A DNA stretch of 64,000 nt from Micromussa lordhowensis (Eukaryota; Cnidaria; Anthozoa; Scleractinia; Lobophylliidae), in the NCBI GenBank assembly GCA_964020085.1, contig OZ026607.1:21212106-21276105 (forward strand). Direction: 5' to 3'. This document shows positions 25,101 through 37,600 of the stretch, one piece after another. Within the stretch, counting starts at the first letter, position 1; the number at the start of each line of letters is the position of its first letter. The notes below the pieces were generated by a model. The model was not told the origin of the DNA, searched no databases, and worked only from the letters and a program-made list of their open reading frames with translations. The translations under genes and the position numbers were made by a program.

Positions 25101-28100
25101 GTGCTAGGTTCGCACTTGAAGGAAATGCTAGTGAGGACTTTATAGCATTCGCGCCAGGGTGTTTTTTCTGGCCTTCTTTTTGCAGGAGTTTGCCCTGGTC
25201 CCAACTTTGCAGAATTTCAGAAAACGCGCGCTGGGGGTCCCCTTGGCAAATTTGACATAGCTCGGCTCCACGGGCACTTTAAGAGGCGCGGTTTGCAGCA
25301 AAATGGTGTGCTAGGTTGGCACTTGAAGGAAATTTTAGTGAGGACATGATGGCATTCGCGCCAGGGTGTTTTTTCTGGCCTTCTTTTTGCAGGAGTTTGC
25401 CCTGGTCCCAGCTTTGCAGAATTTCAGAAAACGCGCGCTGGGGGTCCCCTTGGCAAATTTGACATAGCTCGGCTTCACGGGCACTTTAAGAGGCGCGGTT
25501 TGCAGCAAAATGTTGTGCTAGGTTGGCACTTGAAGGAAATTCTAGTGAGGACATGATGGCATTCGTGCCAGGAATTTTTTTTTGGCCTTCTTTTTGCAGG
25601 AGTTTGCCCTGGTCCCAGCTTTGCAGAATTTCAGAAAACGCGCGCTGGGGGTCCCCTTGGCAAATGTGACATAGCTCGGCTCCAGGGGCACTTTAAGAGG
25701 CGCGGTTTGCAGCAAAATGTTGTGCTAGGTTGGCACTTGAAGGGAATTGAAGTCAAGACATGATGGCATTCGCGCCAGGGTGTTTTTTCTGGCCTTCTTT
25801 TTGCAGGAGTTTGCCATGGTCCCAGCTTTGCAGAATTTCAGAAAACGCGCGCTGGGGGTCCCCTTGGCAAATTTGACATAGCTCGGCTCCACGGGCACTT
25901 TAAGAGGCGCGGTTTGCAGAAAAATGTTGTGCTAGGTTGGCACTTGAAGGAAATTGTAGTGAGGACATGATGGCATTCGCGCCAGGGTGTTTTTTCTGGC
26001 CTTCTTTTTGCAGGAGTTTGCCCTGGTCCCAGCTTTGCAGAATTTCAGAAAACGCGCGCTGGGGGTCCCCTTGGTAAATTTGACATAGCTCGGCTCCACT
26101 AGCACTTTAAGAGGCGCGGTTTCCAGCAAAATGTTGTGCTAGGTTGGCACTTGAAGGAAATTTCAGTGAAGACATGATGGCATTCGCGCCAGGGTGTTTT
26201 TTGTGGCCTTCTTTTTGCAGGAGTTTGCCCTGGTCCCAGCTTTGCAGAATTTCAGAAAACGCGCGCTGGGGGACGCCTTGGCAAATTTAACATAGCTCGG
26301 CTCCGCGGGCACCTTAAGAGAGGCAGTTTGCAGCAAAATGTTGTGCTAGGTTGGCACTTGAAGGAAATGCTAGTGAGGACTTTATAGCATTCGCGCCAGG
26401 GTGTTTTTTCTGGCCTTCTTTTTGCAGGAGTTTGCCCTGGTCCCAGCTTTGCAGAATTTCAGAAAACGCGCGCTGGGGGTCCCCTTGGCAAATTTGACAT
26501 AGCTCGGCTCCACGGGCACTTTAAGAGGCGCGGTTTGCAGCAAAATGGTGTGCTAGGTTGGCACTTGAAGGAAATTTTAGTGAGCACATGATGGCATTGG
26601 CGCCAGGGTTTTTTTCTGGCCTTCTTTTTGCAGGAGTTTGCCCTGGTCCCAGCTTTGCAGAATTTCAGAAAACGCGCGCTGGGGGTCCCCTTGGCAAATT
26701 TGACATAGCTCGGCTCCACGGGCACTTTAAGAGGCGCGGTTTCCAGCAAAATGTTGTGCTAGGTTGGCACTTGAAGGAAATTTTAGTGAGGACATGATGG
26801 CATTCGTGCCAGGGATTTTTTTTTGGCCTTGTTTTTGCAGGAGTTTGCCCTGGTGCCAGCTTTGCAGAATTTCAGAAAACGCGCGCTGGGGGTCCCCTTG
26901 GCAAATGTGACATAGCTCGGCTCCAGGGGCACTTTAAGAGGCGCGGTTTGCAGCAAAATGTTGTGCTAGGTTGGCACTTGAAGGGAATTTAAGTCAAGAC
27001 ATGATGGTATTCGCGCCAGGGTGTTTTTTCTGGCCTTCTTTTTGCAGGAGTTTGCCCTGGTCCCAGCTTTGCAGAATTTCAGAAAACAAGCGCTGGGGGT
27101 CCCCTTGGCAAATTTGACATAGCTCGGCTCCACGGGCACTTTAAGAGGCGCGGTTTGCAGCAAAATGTTGTGCTAGGTTAGCACTTGAAGGAAATTTTAG
27201 TAAAGACAAGATGGCATTCGTGCTAGGGTGTTTTTTCTGGCCTTCTTTTTGCAGGAGTTTGCCCTGGTCCCAGCTTTGCAGAATTTCAGAAAACGCGCGC
27301 TGGGGGACCCCTTGGCAAATTTGACATAGCTCGGCTCCACGGGCACTTTAAGAGGCGCGGTTTGCAGCAAAATGTTGTGCTAGGTTGGCACTTGAACAAA
27401 ATCCTAGTGAGGACATGATGGCATTCGCGCCAGGGTGTTTTTTCTGGCCTTCTTTTTGCAGGAGTTTGCCCTGGTCCCAGCTTTGCAGAATTTCAGAAAA
27501 CGCGTGCTGGGGGTCCCCTTGGCAAATTTGACATAGCTCGGCTCCACGGGCACTTTAAGAGGCGCGGTTTGCAGCAAAATGTTGTGCTAGGTTGGCACTT
27601 TAAGAAAATCTTAGTGTGGACATGATAGCATTCGCGCCAGGGTGTTTTTTCTGGCCTTCTTTTTGCAGGAGTTTGCCCTGGTCCCAGCTTTGCAGAATTT
27701 CAGAAAACGCGCGCTGGGGGTCCCCTTGGCAAATTTGACATAGCTCGGCTCCACGGACACTTTAAGAGGCGCGGTTTGAAGCAATATGTTGTGCTAGGTT
27801 TGCACTTGAAGGAAATTTTAGTGAGGACACGATGGCATTCGCGCCAGGATGTTTTTTCTGGCCTTCTTTTTGCAGGAGTTTGCCCTGGTCCCAGCTTTGC
27901 AGAATTTCAGAAAACGCGCGCTGGGGGTCCCCTTGGCCAATTTTACATAGCTCGGCTGCACGGGCACTTTAAGAGGCGCGGTTTCCCGCAAAATGTTGTG
28001 CTAGGTTGGCACTTGAAGGAAATGGAAGTGAAAACATGATGGCATTCGCGCCAGGGTGTTTTTTCTGGCCTTCTTTTTGCAGGAGTTTGCCCTGGTCCCA

Positions 28101-28941
28101 GCTTTGCAGAATTTCAGAAAACGCGCGCTGGGGGTCCCCTTGGCAAATTTGACATAGCTCGGCTCCACGGGCACTTTAAGAGGCGCGGTTTCCAGCAAAA
28201 TGTTGTGCTAGGTTCGCACTTGAAGGAAATTTTAGTAAGGACATGATGGCATTCGCGCCAGGGTGTTTTTTCTGGCCTTCTTTTTGCAGGAGTTTGCCCT
28301 GGTCCCAGCTTTGCAGAATTTCAGAAAACGCGCGCTGGGGGCCCCCTTGGCAAATTTGACATAGCTCGGCTCCACGGGCACTTTAAGAGGCGCGGTTTGC
28401 AGCAAAATGTTATGCTAGGTTGGCACTTGAAGGAAATTTTAGTAAGGATATGATGGCATTCGCGCCAGGGTGTTTTTTCTGGCCTTCTTTTTGCAGGAGT
28501 TTGCCCTGGTCCCAGCTTTGCAGAATTTCAGAAAACGCGCGCTGGGGGTCCCCTTGGCAAATTTGACATAGCTCGGCCCCACAAGCACTTTAAGAGGCGC
28601 GGTTTGCAGCAAAATGTTGTGCTAGGTTGGCACTTGAAGGAAATGGAAGTGAGGACATGATGGCATTCGCGCCAGGGTGTTTTTTCTGGCCTTCTTTTTG
28701 AAGGAGTTTGCCCTGGTCCCAGCTTTGCAGAATTTCAGAAAACAAGCGCTGGGGGTCCCCTTGGCAAATTTGACATAGCTCGGCTCCACGGGCACTTTAA
28801 GAGGCGCGGTTTCCAGCAAAATGTTGTGCTAGGTTGGCACTTGAAGGAAATGGAAGTGACGACATGATGGCATTCGCGCCAGGGTGTTTTTTCTGGCCTT
28901 CTTTTTGCAGGAGTTTGCCCTGGTCCCAGCTTTGCAGAATT

Positions 28942-29111
28942 TCAGAAAACGCGCGCTGGGGGTCCCCTTGGCAAATTTGACATAGCTCGGCTCCACGGGC
29001 ACTTTAAGAGGCGCGGTTTCCAGCAAAATGTTGTGCTAGGTTGGCACTTGAAGGTGTTTTTTCTGGCCTTCTTTTTGCAGGAGTTTGCCCTGGTCCCAGC
29101 TTTGCAGAATT
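28942..29111. repeat. 170-bp monomer with a 37-bp deletion, copy 1
   Basis: The sequence reads GGCACTTGAAGGTGTTTTTT at about 29044: the stretch from AAATGGAAGTGAGG to CGCCAGGG is missing, leaving a 170-base unit. The same junction is found twice more, at 31802 and 34456, so it is an inherited marker and not an independent event. Confidence 0.92.
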
Positions 29112-31801
29112 TCAGAAAACGCGCGCTGGGGGTCCTTTTGGCAAATTTGACATAGCTCGGCTCCACGGGCACTTTAAGAGGCGCGGTTTCCAGCAAAATG
29201 TTGTGCTAGGTTGGCACTTGAAGGAAATGGAAGTGAGGACATGATGGCATTTGCGCCAGGGTGTTTTTTCTGGCCTTCTTTTTGCATGAGTTTGCCCTGG
29301 TCCCAGCTTTGCAGAATTTCAGAAAACGCGCGCTGGAGGCCCCCTTGGCAAATTTGACATAGCTCGGCTCCACGGGCACTTTAAGAGGCGCGGTTTGCAG
29401 CAAAATGTTGTGCTAGGTTGGCACTTGAAGGAAAGCCTAGTGAGCACTTGATGGCATTCGCGCCAGGGTTTTTTTTCTGGCCTTCTTTTAGCAGGAGTTT
29501 GCCCTTGTCCCAGCTTTGCAGAATTTCAGAAAACGCGCGCTGGGGGTCCCCTTGGCAAATTTGACATAGCTCGGCTCCACGGGCACTTTAAGAGGCGCGG
29601 TTTGCAGCAAAATGTTGTGCTAGGTTGGCACTTGAAGGAAATCTTAGTGAGGACTTTATAGCAATCGCGCCAGGGTGTTTTTTCTGTCCTTCTTTTTGCA
29701 GGAGTTTGCCCTGATCCCAGCTTTGCAGAATTTCAGAAAACGCGCGCTGGGGGTCCCATTGGCAAATTTGACATAGCTCGGCTCCACGGGCACTTTAAGA
29801 GGCGCGGTTTGCAGCAAAATGTTGTGCTAGGTTGGCACTTGAAGAAAATTTTAGTGAACACATGATGGCACTCGCGCCAGGGTGTTTTTTCTTGCCTTCT
29901 TTTTGCAGGAGTTTGCCCTGGTCCCAGCTTTGCAGAATTTCAGAAAACGCGCGCTGGCGGACCCCTTGGCAAATTTGACATAGCTCGGCTCCACGGGCAC
30001 TTTAAGACGCGCAGTTTGCAGCAAAATGTTGTGCTTGGTTGGCACTTGAGGAAATCCTAGTGAGGACATGATGGCATTCGTGCCAGGGTGTTTTTTCTGG
30101 CCTTCTTTTTGCAGGAGTTTGCCCTGGTCCCAGCTTTGCAGAATTTCAGAAAACGCGCGCTGGGGGTCCCCTTGGCAAATTTGACATAGCTCGGCTCCAC
30201 GGGCATTTTAAGAGGCGCGGTTTGCAGCAAAATGTTGTGCTAGGTTGGCACTTGAAGGAAATGCTAGTGACGACATGATGGCAATCGCGCCAGGGTGTTT
30301 TTTCTGGCGTTCTTTTTGCAGGAGTTTGCTCTGCTCCCAGCTTTGCAGAATTTCAGAAAACGCGTGCTGGGGGTCCCCTTGGCAAATTTGACATAGCTCG
30401 GCTCCACGGGCACTTTAAGAGGCGCGGTTTGCAGCAAAATGTTGTGCTAGGTTGGCACTTGAAGGAAATTTTAGTGAGGAGATGATGGCATTCGCGCCAG
30501 GGTTTTTTTTTTAACCTTCTTTTTGCAGGAGTTTGCCCTGGTCCCAGCTTTTCAGAATTTCAGAACACGCGCGCTGGGGGTCCCCTTGGCAAATTTGACA
30601 TAGCTCGGCTCCACGGGCACTTTAAGAGGCGCGGTTTGCAGCAAAATGTTGTGCTTGGTTGGCACTTAAAGGAAATTCTAGTGAGGATATGATGGCATAC
30701 GCGCCAGGGTTTTTTTTCTGGCCTTCTTTTTGCAGGAGTTTGCCCTGGTCCCAGCTTTGCAGAATTTCAGAACACGCGCGCTGGGGGTCCCCTTGGCAAA
30801 TTTGACATAGCTCGGCTCCACAGGCACTTTAAGAGGCGCCGTTTGCAGCAAAATGTTGTGCTAGGTTGGCACTTGACGGAAATATTAGTGAGGACATGAT
30901 ATCATTCGCACCAGGGTGTTTTTTCTGGCCTTGTTTTTGCAGGAGTTTGCCCTGGTACCAGCTTTGCAGAATTTCTTAAAACGCGCGTTGGGGGTCCCCT
31001 TGGCAAATTTGACATAGCTCGGCTCCACGGGCACTTTAAGAGGCGCGGTTTGCAGCAAAATGTTGTGCTAGGTTGGCACTTGAACGAAATTCTAGTTAGA
31101 ACATGCTGGCATTCGCGCCAGAGTGTTTTTTCTGGCCTTGTTTTTGCAGGAGTTTGCCATGGTGCCAGCTTTGCAGAATTTCAGAAAACGCGCGCTGGGG
31201 GTCCCCTTGGCAAATTTGACATAGCTCGGCTCCACGGGCACTTTAAGAGGCGCGGTTTGCAGCAAAATGTTGTGCTAGGTTGGCACTTAAAGGAAATTCT
31301 AGTGAGGACATGATGGCATTCGCGCCAGGGTGTTTTTTCTGGCCTTCTTTTTGCAGGAGTTTGCCCTGGTCCCAGCTTTGCAGAATTTCAGAAAACGCGC
31401 GCTGGGGGTCCTCTTTTCAAATTTGACATAGCTCGGCTCCACGGGCACTTTAAGAGGCGCAGTTTGCAGCAAAATGTTGTGCTAGGTTGGCACTTGAAGG
31501 AAATTCTAGTGGGGACATGATGGCATTCGCGCCAGGGTGTTTTTTCTGGCCTTCTTTTTGCAGGAGTTTGCCCTGGTCCCAGCTTTGCAGAATTTCACAA
31601 AACAAGCGCTGGGGGTCCCCTTGGCAAATTTGACATAGCTCGGCTCCACGGGCACTTTAAGAGGCGCGGTTTCCAGCAAAATGTTGTGCTAGGTTGGCAC
31701 TTGAAGGAAATGGAAGTGACGACATGATGGCATTCGCGCCAGGGTGTTTTTTCTGGCCTTCTTTTTGCAGGAGTTTGCCCTGGTCCCAGCTTTGCAGAAT
31801 T

Positions 31802-31971
31802 TCAGAAAACGCGCGCTGGGGGTCCCCTTGGCAAATTTGACATAGCTCGGCTCCACGGGCACTTTAAGAGGCGCGGTTTCCAGCAAAATGTTGTGCTAGG
31901 TTGGCACTTGGAGGTGTTTTTTCTGGCCTTCTTTTTGCAGGAGTTTGCCCTGGTCCCAGCTTTGCAGAATT
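31802..31971. repeat. 170-bp monomer with a 37-bp deletion, copy 2
   Basis: It has the same 37-base deletion junction as the monomer at 28942, here preceded by ACTTGGAGG instead of ACTTGAAGG. It lies inside the first copy of the 5.5-kb segment at a position where the second copy has no counterpart. Confidence 0.92.
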
Positions 31972-34455
31972 TCAGAAAACGCGCGCTGGGGGTCCTTTTG
32001 GCAAATTTGACATAGCTCGGCTCCACGGGCACTTTAAGAGGCGCGGTTTCCAGCAAAATGTTGTGCTAGGTTGGCACTTGAAGGAAATGGAAGTGAGGAC
32101 ATGATGGCATTCGCGCCAGGGTGTTTTTTCTGGCCTTCTTTTTGCAGGAGTTTGCCCTGGTCCCAGCTTTGCAGAATTTCAGAAAACGCGCGCTGGGGGT
32201 CCCGTTGGCAAATTTGACATAGCTCGGCTCCACGGGCACTTTAAGAGGCGCGATTAGCAGCAAAATGTTGTGCGAGGTTTGCACTTAAAGGAAATGCTAG
32301 TGACGACATGATGGCATTTGCGCCACGGTGTTTTTTCTGGCCTTCTTTTCGCAGGAGTTTGCCCTGGTCCCAGCTTTGCAGAATTTCAGAAAACGCGCGC
32401 TGGGGGTCCCCTTGGCAAATTTGACATAGCTCGGCTCCACGGGCACTTTAAGAGGCGCGGTTTGCAGCAAAATGTTGTGCTAGGTTGGCACTTGAAGGAA
32501 ATTTTAGTGAGGACATGATGGCATTCGCGCCAGGGTGTTTTTTCTGGCCTTGTTTTTGCAGGAGTTTGCCCTGGTGCCAGCTTTGCAGAATTTCAGAAAA
32601 CGCGCGCTGGGGGTCCCCTTGGCAAATTTGACATAGCTCGGCTCCACGGGCACCTTAAGAGGCGCGGTTTGCAGCAAAATGTTGTGCTAGGTTGGCACTT
32701 GAAGGAAATTCTAGTGAGGACATGATGGCATTCGCGCCAGGTTGTTTTTTCTGGCCTTCTTTTTGCAGGAGTTTGCCCTGGTCCCAGCTTTGCAGAATTT
32801 CAGAAAACGCGCGCTGGGGGTCCTCTTTGCAAATTTGACATAGCTCGGCTCCACGAGCACTTTAAGAGGCGCGGTTTGCAGCAAAATGTTGTGCTAGGTT
32901 TGCACTTGAAGGAAATTGAAGTAAGGATATGATGGCATTCGCGCCAGTGTGTTTTTTCTGGCCTTGGTTTTGCATGAGTTTGCCCTGGTCCCAGCTTTGC
33001 AGAATTTCAGAAAACGCGCGCTGGGGGTTCTCTTGGAAAATTTGACATAACTCGGCTCCACGGGCACTTTAAGAGGCGCGGTTTGCAGCAAAATGTTCTG
33101 CTAGGTTGGCACTTAAAGAAAATGCTAGTGAGGACATGATGGCATTCGGGCCAGGGTTTTTTTTCTAACCTTCTTTTTGCAGGAGTTTGCCCTGGTCCCA
33201 GCTTTGCAGAATTTCAGAAAACGCGCGCTGGGGGTCCCCTTGGCAAATTTGACATAGCTCGGCCCCACGGGCACTTTAAGAGGCGCGGTTTGCAGCAAAA
33301 TGTTGTGCTAGGTTGGCACTTGAAGGAAATGGAAGTGAGGACATGATGGCATTCGCGCCAGGGTGTTTTTTCTGGCCTTCTTTTTGCAGGAGTTTGCCCT
33401 GGTCCCAACTTTGCAGAATTTCAGAAAACGCGCGCTGGGGGTCCCCTTGGCAAATTTGACATAGCTCGGCTCCACGGGCACTTTAAGAGGCGCGGTTTGC
33501 AGCAAAATGTTGTGCTAGGTTAGCACTTGAAGGAAATTTTAGTTAGAACATGATGGCATTCGCGCCAGGGTGTTTTCTCTGGCCTTCTTTTTGCAGGAGT
33601 TTGCCCTGGTCCCAACTTTGCAGAATTTCAGAAAACGCGCGCTGGGGGTCCCCTTGGCAAATTTGACATAGCTCGGCTCCACGGGCACTTTAAGAGGCGC
33701 GGTTTGCAGCAAAATGTTGTGCTAGGTTGGCACTTGAAGGAAATGTTAGTTAAAACATGCTGGCATTCGCGGCAGGGTGTTTTTTCTGGCCTTGGTTTTG
33801 CATGAGTTTGCCCTGGTCCCAGCTTTGCAGAATTTCAGAAAACGCGCGCTGGGGGTTCTCTTGGAAAATTTGACATAACTCGGCTCCACGGGCACTTTAA
33901 GAGGCGCGGTTTGCAGCAAAATGTTCTGCTAGGTTGGCACTTAAAGAAAATGCTAGTGAGGACATGATGGCATTCGGGCCAGGGTTTTTTTTCTAACCTT
34001 CTTTTTGCAGGAGTTTGCCCTGGTCCCAGCTTTGCAGAATTTCAGAAAACGCGCGCTGGGGGTCCCCTTGGCAAATTTGACATAGCTCGGCCCCACGGGC
34101 ACTTTAAGAGGCGCGGTTTGCAGCAAAATGTTGTGCTAGGTTGGCACTTGAAGGAAATGGAAGTGAGGACATGATGGCATTCGCGCCAGGGTGTTTTTTC
34201 TGGCCTTCTTTTTGCAGGAGTTTGCCCTGGTCCCAGCTTTGCAGAATTTCAGAAAACAAGCGCTGGGGGTCCCCTTGGCAAATTTGACATAGCTCGGCTC
34301 CACGGGCACTTTAAGAGGCGCGGTTTCCAGCAAAATGTTGTGCTAGGTTGGCACTTGAAGGAAATGGAAGTGACGACATGATGGCATTCGCGCCAGGGTG
34401 TTTTTTCTGGCCTTCTTTTTGCAGGAGTTTGCCCTGGTCCCAGCTTTGCAGAATT

Positions 34456-34625
34456 TCAGAAAACGCGCGCTGGGGGTCCCCTTGGCAAATTTGACATAGC
34501 TCGGCTCCACGGGCACTTTAAGAGGCGCGGTTTCCAGCAAAATGTTGTGCTAGGTTGGCACTTGAAGGTGTTTTTTCTGGCCTTCTTTTTGCAGGAGTTT
34601 GCACTGGTCCCAGCTTTGCAGAATT
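34456..34625. repeat. 170-bp monomer with a 37-bp deletion, copy 3
   Basis: It has the same junction as the monomer at 28942, at an offset of exactly 5514, and is therefore the paralogous monomer in the second copy of the 5.5-kb segment. Confidence 0.92.
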
Positions 34626-37600
34626 TCAGAAAACGCGCGCTGGGGGTCCTTTTGGCAAATTTGACATAGCTCGGCTCCACGGGCACTTTAAGAGGCGCGG
34701 TTTCCAGCAAAATGTTGTGCTAGGTTGGCACTTGAAGGAAATGGAAGTGAGGACATGATGGCATTCGCGCCAGGGTGTTTTTTCTGGCCTTCTTTTTGCA
34801 GGAGTTTGCCCTGCTCCCAGCTTTGCAGAATTTCAGAAAACGCGCGCTGGGGGCCCCCTTGGCAAATTTGACATAGCTCGGCTCCACGGGCACTTTAAGA
34901 GGCGCGGTTTGCAGCAAAATGTTGTGCTAGGTTGGCACTTGAAGGAAAGCCTAGTGAGCACTTGATGGCATTCGCGCCAGGGTTTTTTTTCTGGCCTTCT
35001 ATTAGCAGGAGTTTGCCCTTGTCCCAGCTTTGCAGAATTTCAGAAAACGCGCGCTGGGGGTCCCCTTGGCAAATTTGACATAGCTCGGCTCCACGGGCAC
35101 TTTAAGAGGCGCGGTTTGCAGCAAAATGTTGTGCTAGGTTGGCACTTGAAGGAAATCTTAGTGAGGACTTTATAGCAATCGCGCCAGGGTGTTTTTTCTG
35201 TCCTTCTTTTTGCAGGAGTTTGCCCTGATCCCAGCTTTGCAGAATTTCAGAAAACGCGCGCTGGGGGTCCCATTGGCAAATTTGACATAGCTCGGCTCCA
35301 CGGGCACTTTAAGAGGCGCGGTTTGCAGCAAAATGTTGTGCTAGGTTGGCACTTGAAGAAAATTTTAGTGAACACATGATGGCACTCGCGCCAGGGTGTT
35401 TTTTCTGGCCTTCTTTTTGCAGGAGTTTGCCCTGGTCCCAGCTTTGCAGAATTTCAGAAAACGCGCGCTGGCGGACCCCTTGGCAAATTTGACATAGCTC
35501 GGCTCCACGGGCACTTTAAGACGCGCAGTTTGCAGCAAAATGTTGTGCTAGGTTGGCACTTGAGGAAATCCTAGTGAGGACATGATGGCATTCGTGCCAG
35601 GGTGTTTTTTCTGGCCTTCTTTTTGCAGGAGTTTGCCCTGGTCCCAGCTTTGCAGAATTTCAGAAAACGCGCGCTGGGGGTCCCCTTGGCAAATTTGACA
35701 TAGCTCGGCTCCACGGGCATTTTAAGAGGCGCGGTTTGCAGCAAAATGTTGTGCTAGGTTGGCACTTGAAGGAAATGCTAGTGACGACATGATGGCAATC
35801 GCGCCAGGGTGTTTTTTCTGGCGTTCTTTTTGCAGGAGTTTGCTCTGCTCCCAGCTTTGCAGAATTTCAGAAAACGCGTGCTGGGGGTCCCCTTGGCAAA
35901 TTTGACATAGCTCGGCTCCACGGGCACTTTAAGAGGCGCGGTTTGCAGCAAAATGTTGTGCTAGGTCGGCACTTAAAGGAAATTCTAGTGAGGACATGAT
36001 GGCATACGCGCCAGGGTGTTTTTTCTGGCCTTCTTTTTGCAGGAGTTTGCCCTGGTCCCAGCTTTGCAGAATTTCAGAAAACGCGCGCTGGGGGTCCCCT
36101 TGGCAAATTTGACATAGCTCGGCTCCACAGGCACTTTAAGAGGCGCGGTTTGCAGCAAAATGTTGTGCTAGGTTGGCACTTGACGGAAATATTAGTGAGG
36201 ACATGATATCATTCGCACCAGGGTGTTTTTTCTGGCCTTGTTTTTGCAGGAGTTTGCCCTGGTACCAGCTTTGCAGAATTTCTTAAAACGCGCGTTGGGG
36301 GTCCCCTTGGCAAATTTGACATAGCTCGGCTCCACGGGCACTTTAAGAGGCGCGGTTTGCAGCAAAATGTTGTGCTAGGTTGGCACTTGAAGGAAATTCT
36401 AGTTAGAACATGCTGGCATTCGCGCCAGAGTGTTTTTTCTGGCGTTGTTTTTGCAGGAGTTTGCCATGGTGCCAGCTTTGCAGAATTTCAGAAAACGCGC
36501 GCTGGGGGTCCCCTTGGCAAATTTGACATAGCTCGGCTCCACGGGCACTTTAAGAGGCGCGGTTTGCAGCAAAATGTTGTGCTAGGTTGGCACTTAAAGG
36601 AAATTCTAGTGAGGACATGATGGCATTCGCGCCAGGGTTTTTTTTCTGGCCTTCTTTTTGCAGGAGTTTGCCCTGGTCCCAGCTTTGCAGAATTTCAGAA
36701 AACGCGCGCTGGGGGTCCTCTTTTCAAATTTGACATAGCTCGGCTCCACGGGCACTTTAAGAGGCGCAGTTTGCAGCAAAATGTTGTGCTAGGTTGGCAC
36801 TTGAAGGAAATTCTAGTGGGGACATGATGGCATTCGCGCCAGGGTGTTTTTTCTGGCCTTCTTTTTGAAGGAGTTTGCCCTGGTCCCAGCTTTGCAGAAT
36901 TTCAGAAAACGCGCGCTGGGGGTCCCCTTGGCAAATTTGACATAGCTCGGCTCCACGGGCACTTTAAGAGGCGCGGTTTGCAGCAAAATGTTGTGCTAGG
37001 TTGGCACTTGAAGGAAATCGAAGTAAGGACATGATGGCATTCGCGCCAGGGTGTTTTTTCTGGCCTTCTTTTTGCAGGAGTTTGCCCTGGTCCCAGCTTT
37101 GCAGAATTTCAGAAAACGCGCGCTGGGGGTCCCGTTGGCAAATTTGACATAGCTCGGCTCCACGGGCACTTTAAGAGGCGCGATTAGCAGCAAAATGTTG
37201 TGCGAGGTTTGCACTTAAAGGAAATGCTAGTGACGACATGATGGCATTTGCGCCACGGTGTTTTTTCTGGCCTTCTTTTCGCAGGAGTTTGCCCTGGTCC
37301 CAGCTTTGCAGAATTTCAGAAAACGCGCGCTGGGGGTCCCCTTGGCAAATTTGACATAGCTCGGCTCCACGGGCACTTTAAGAGGCGCGGTTTGCAGCAA
37401 AATGTTGTGCTAGGTTGGCACTTGAAGGAAATTTTAGTCAGGACATGATGGCATTCGCGCCAGGGTGTTTTTTCTGGCCTTGTTTTTGCAGGAGTTTGCC
37501 CTGGTGCCAGCTTTGCAGAATTTCAGAAAACGCGCGCTGGGGGTCCCCTTGGCAAATTTGACATAGCTCGGCTCCACGGGCACCTTAAGAGGCGCGGTTT

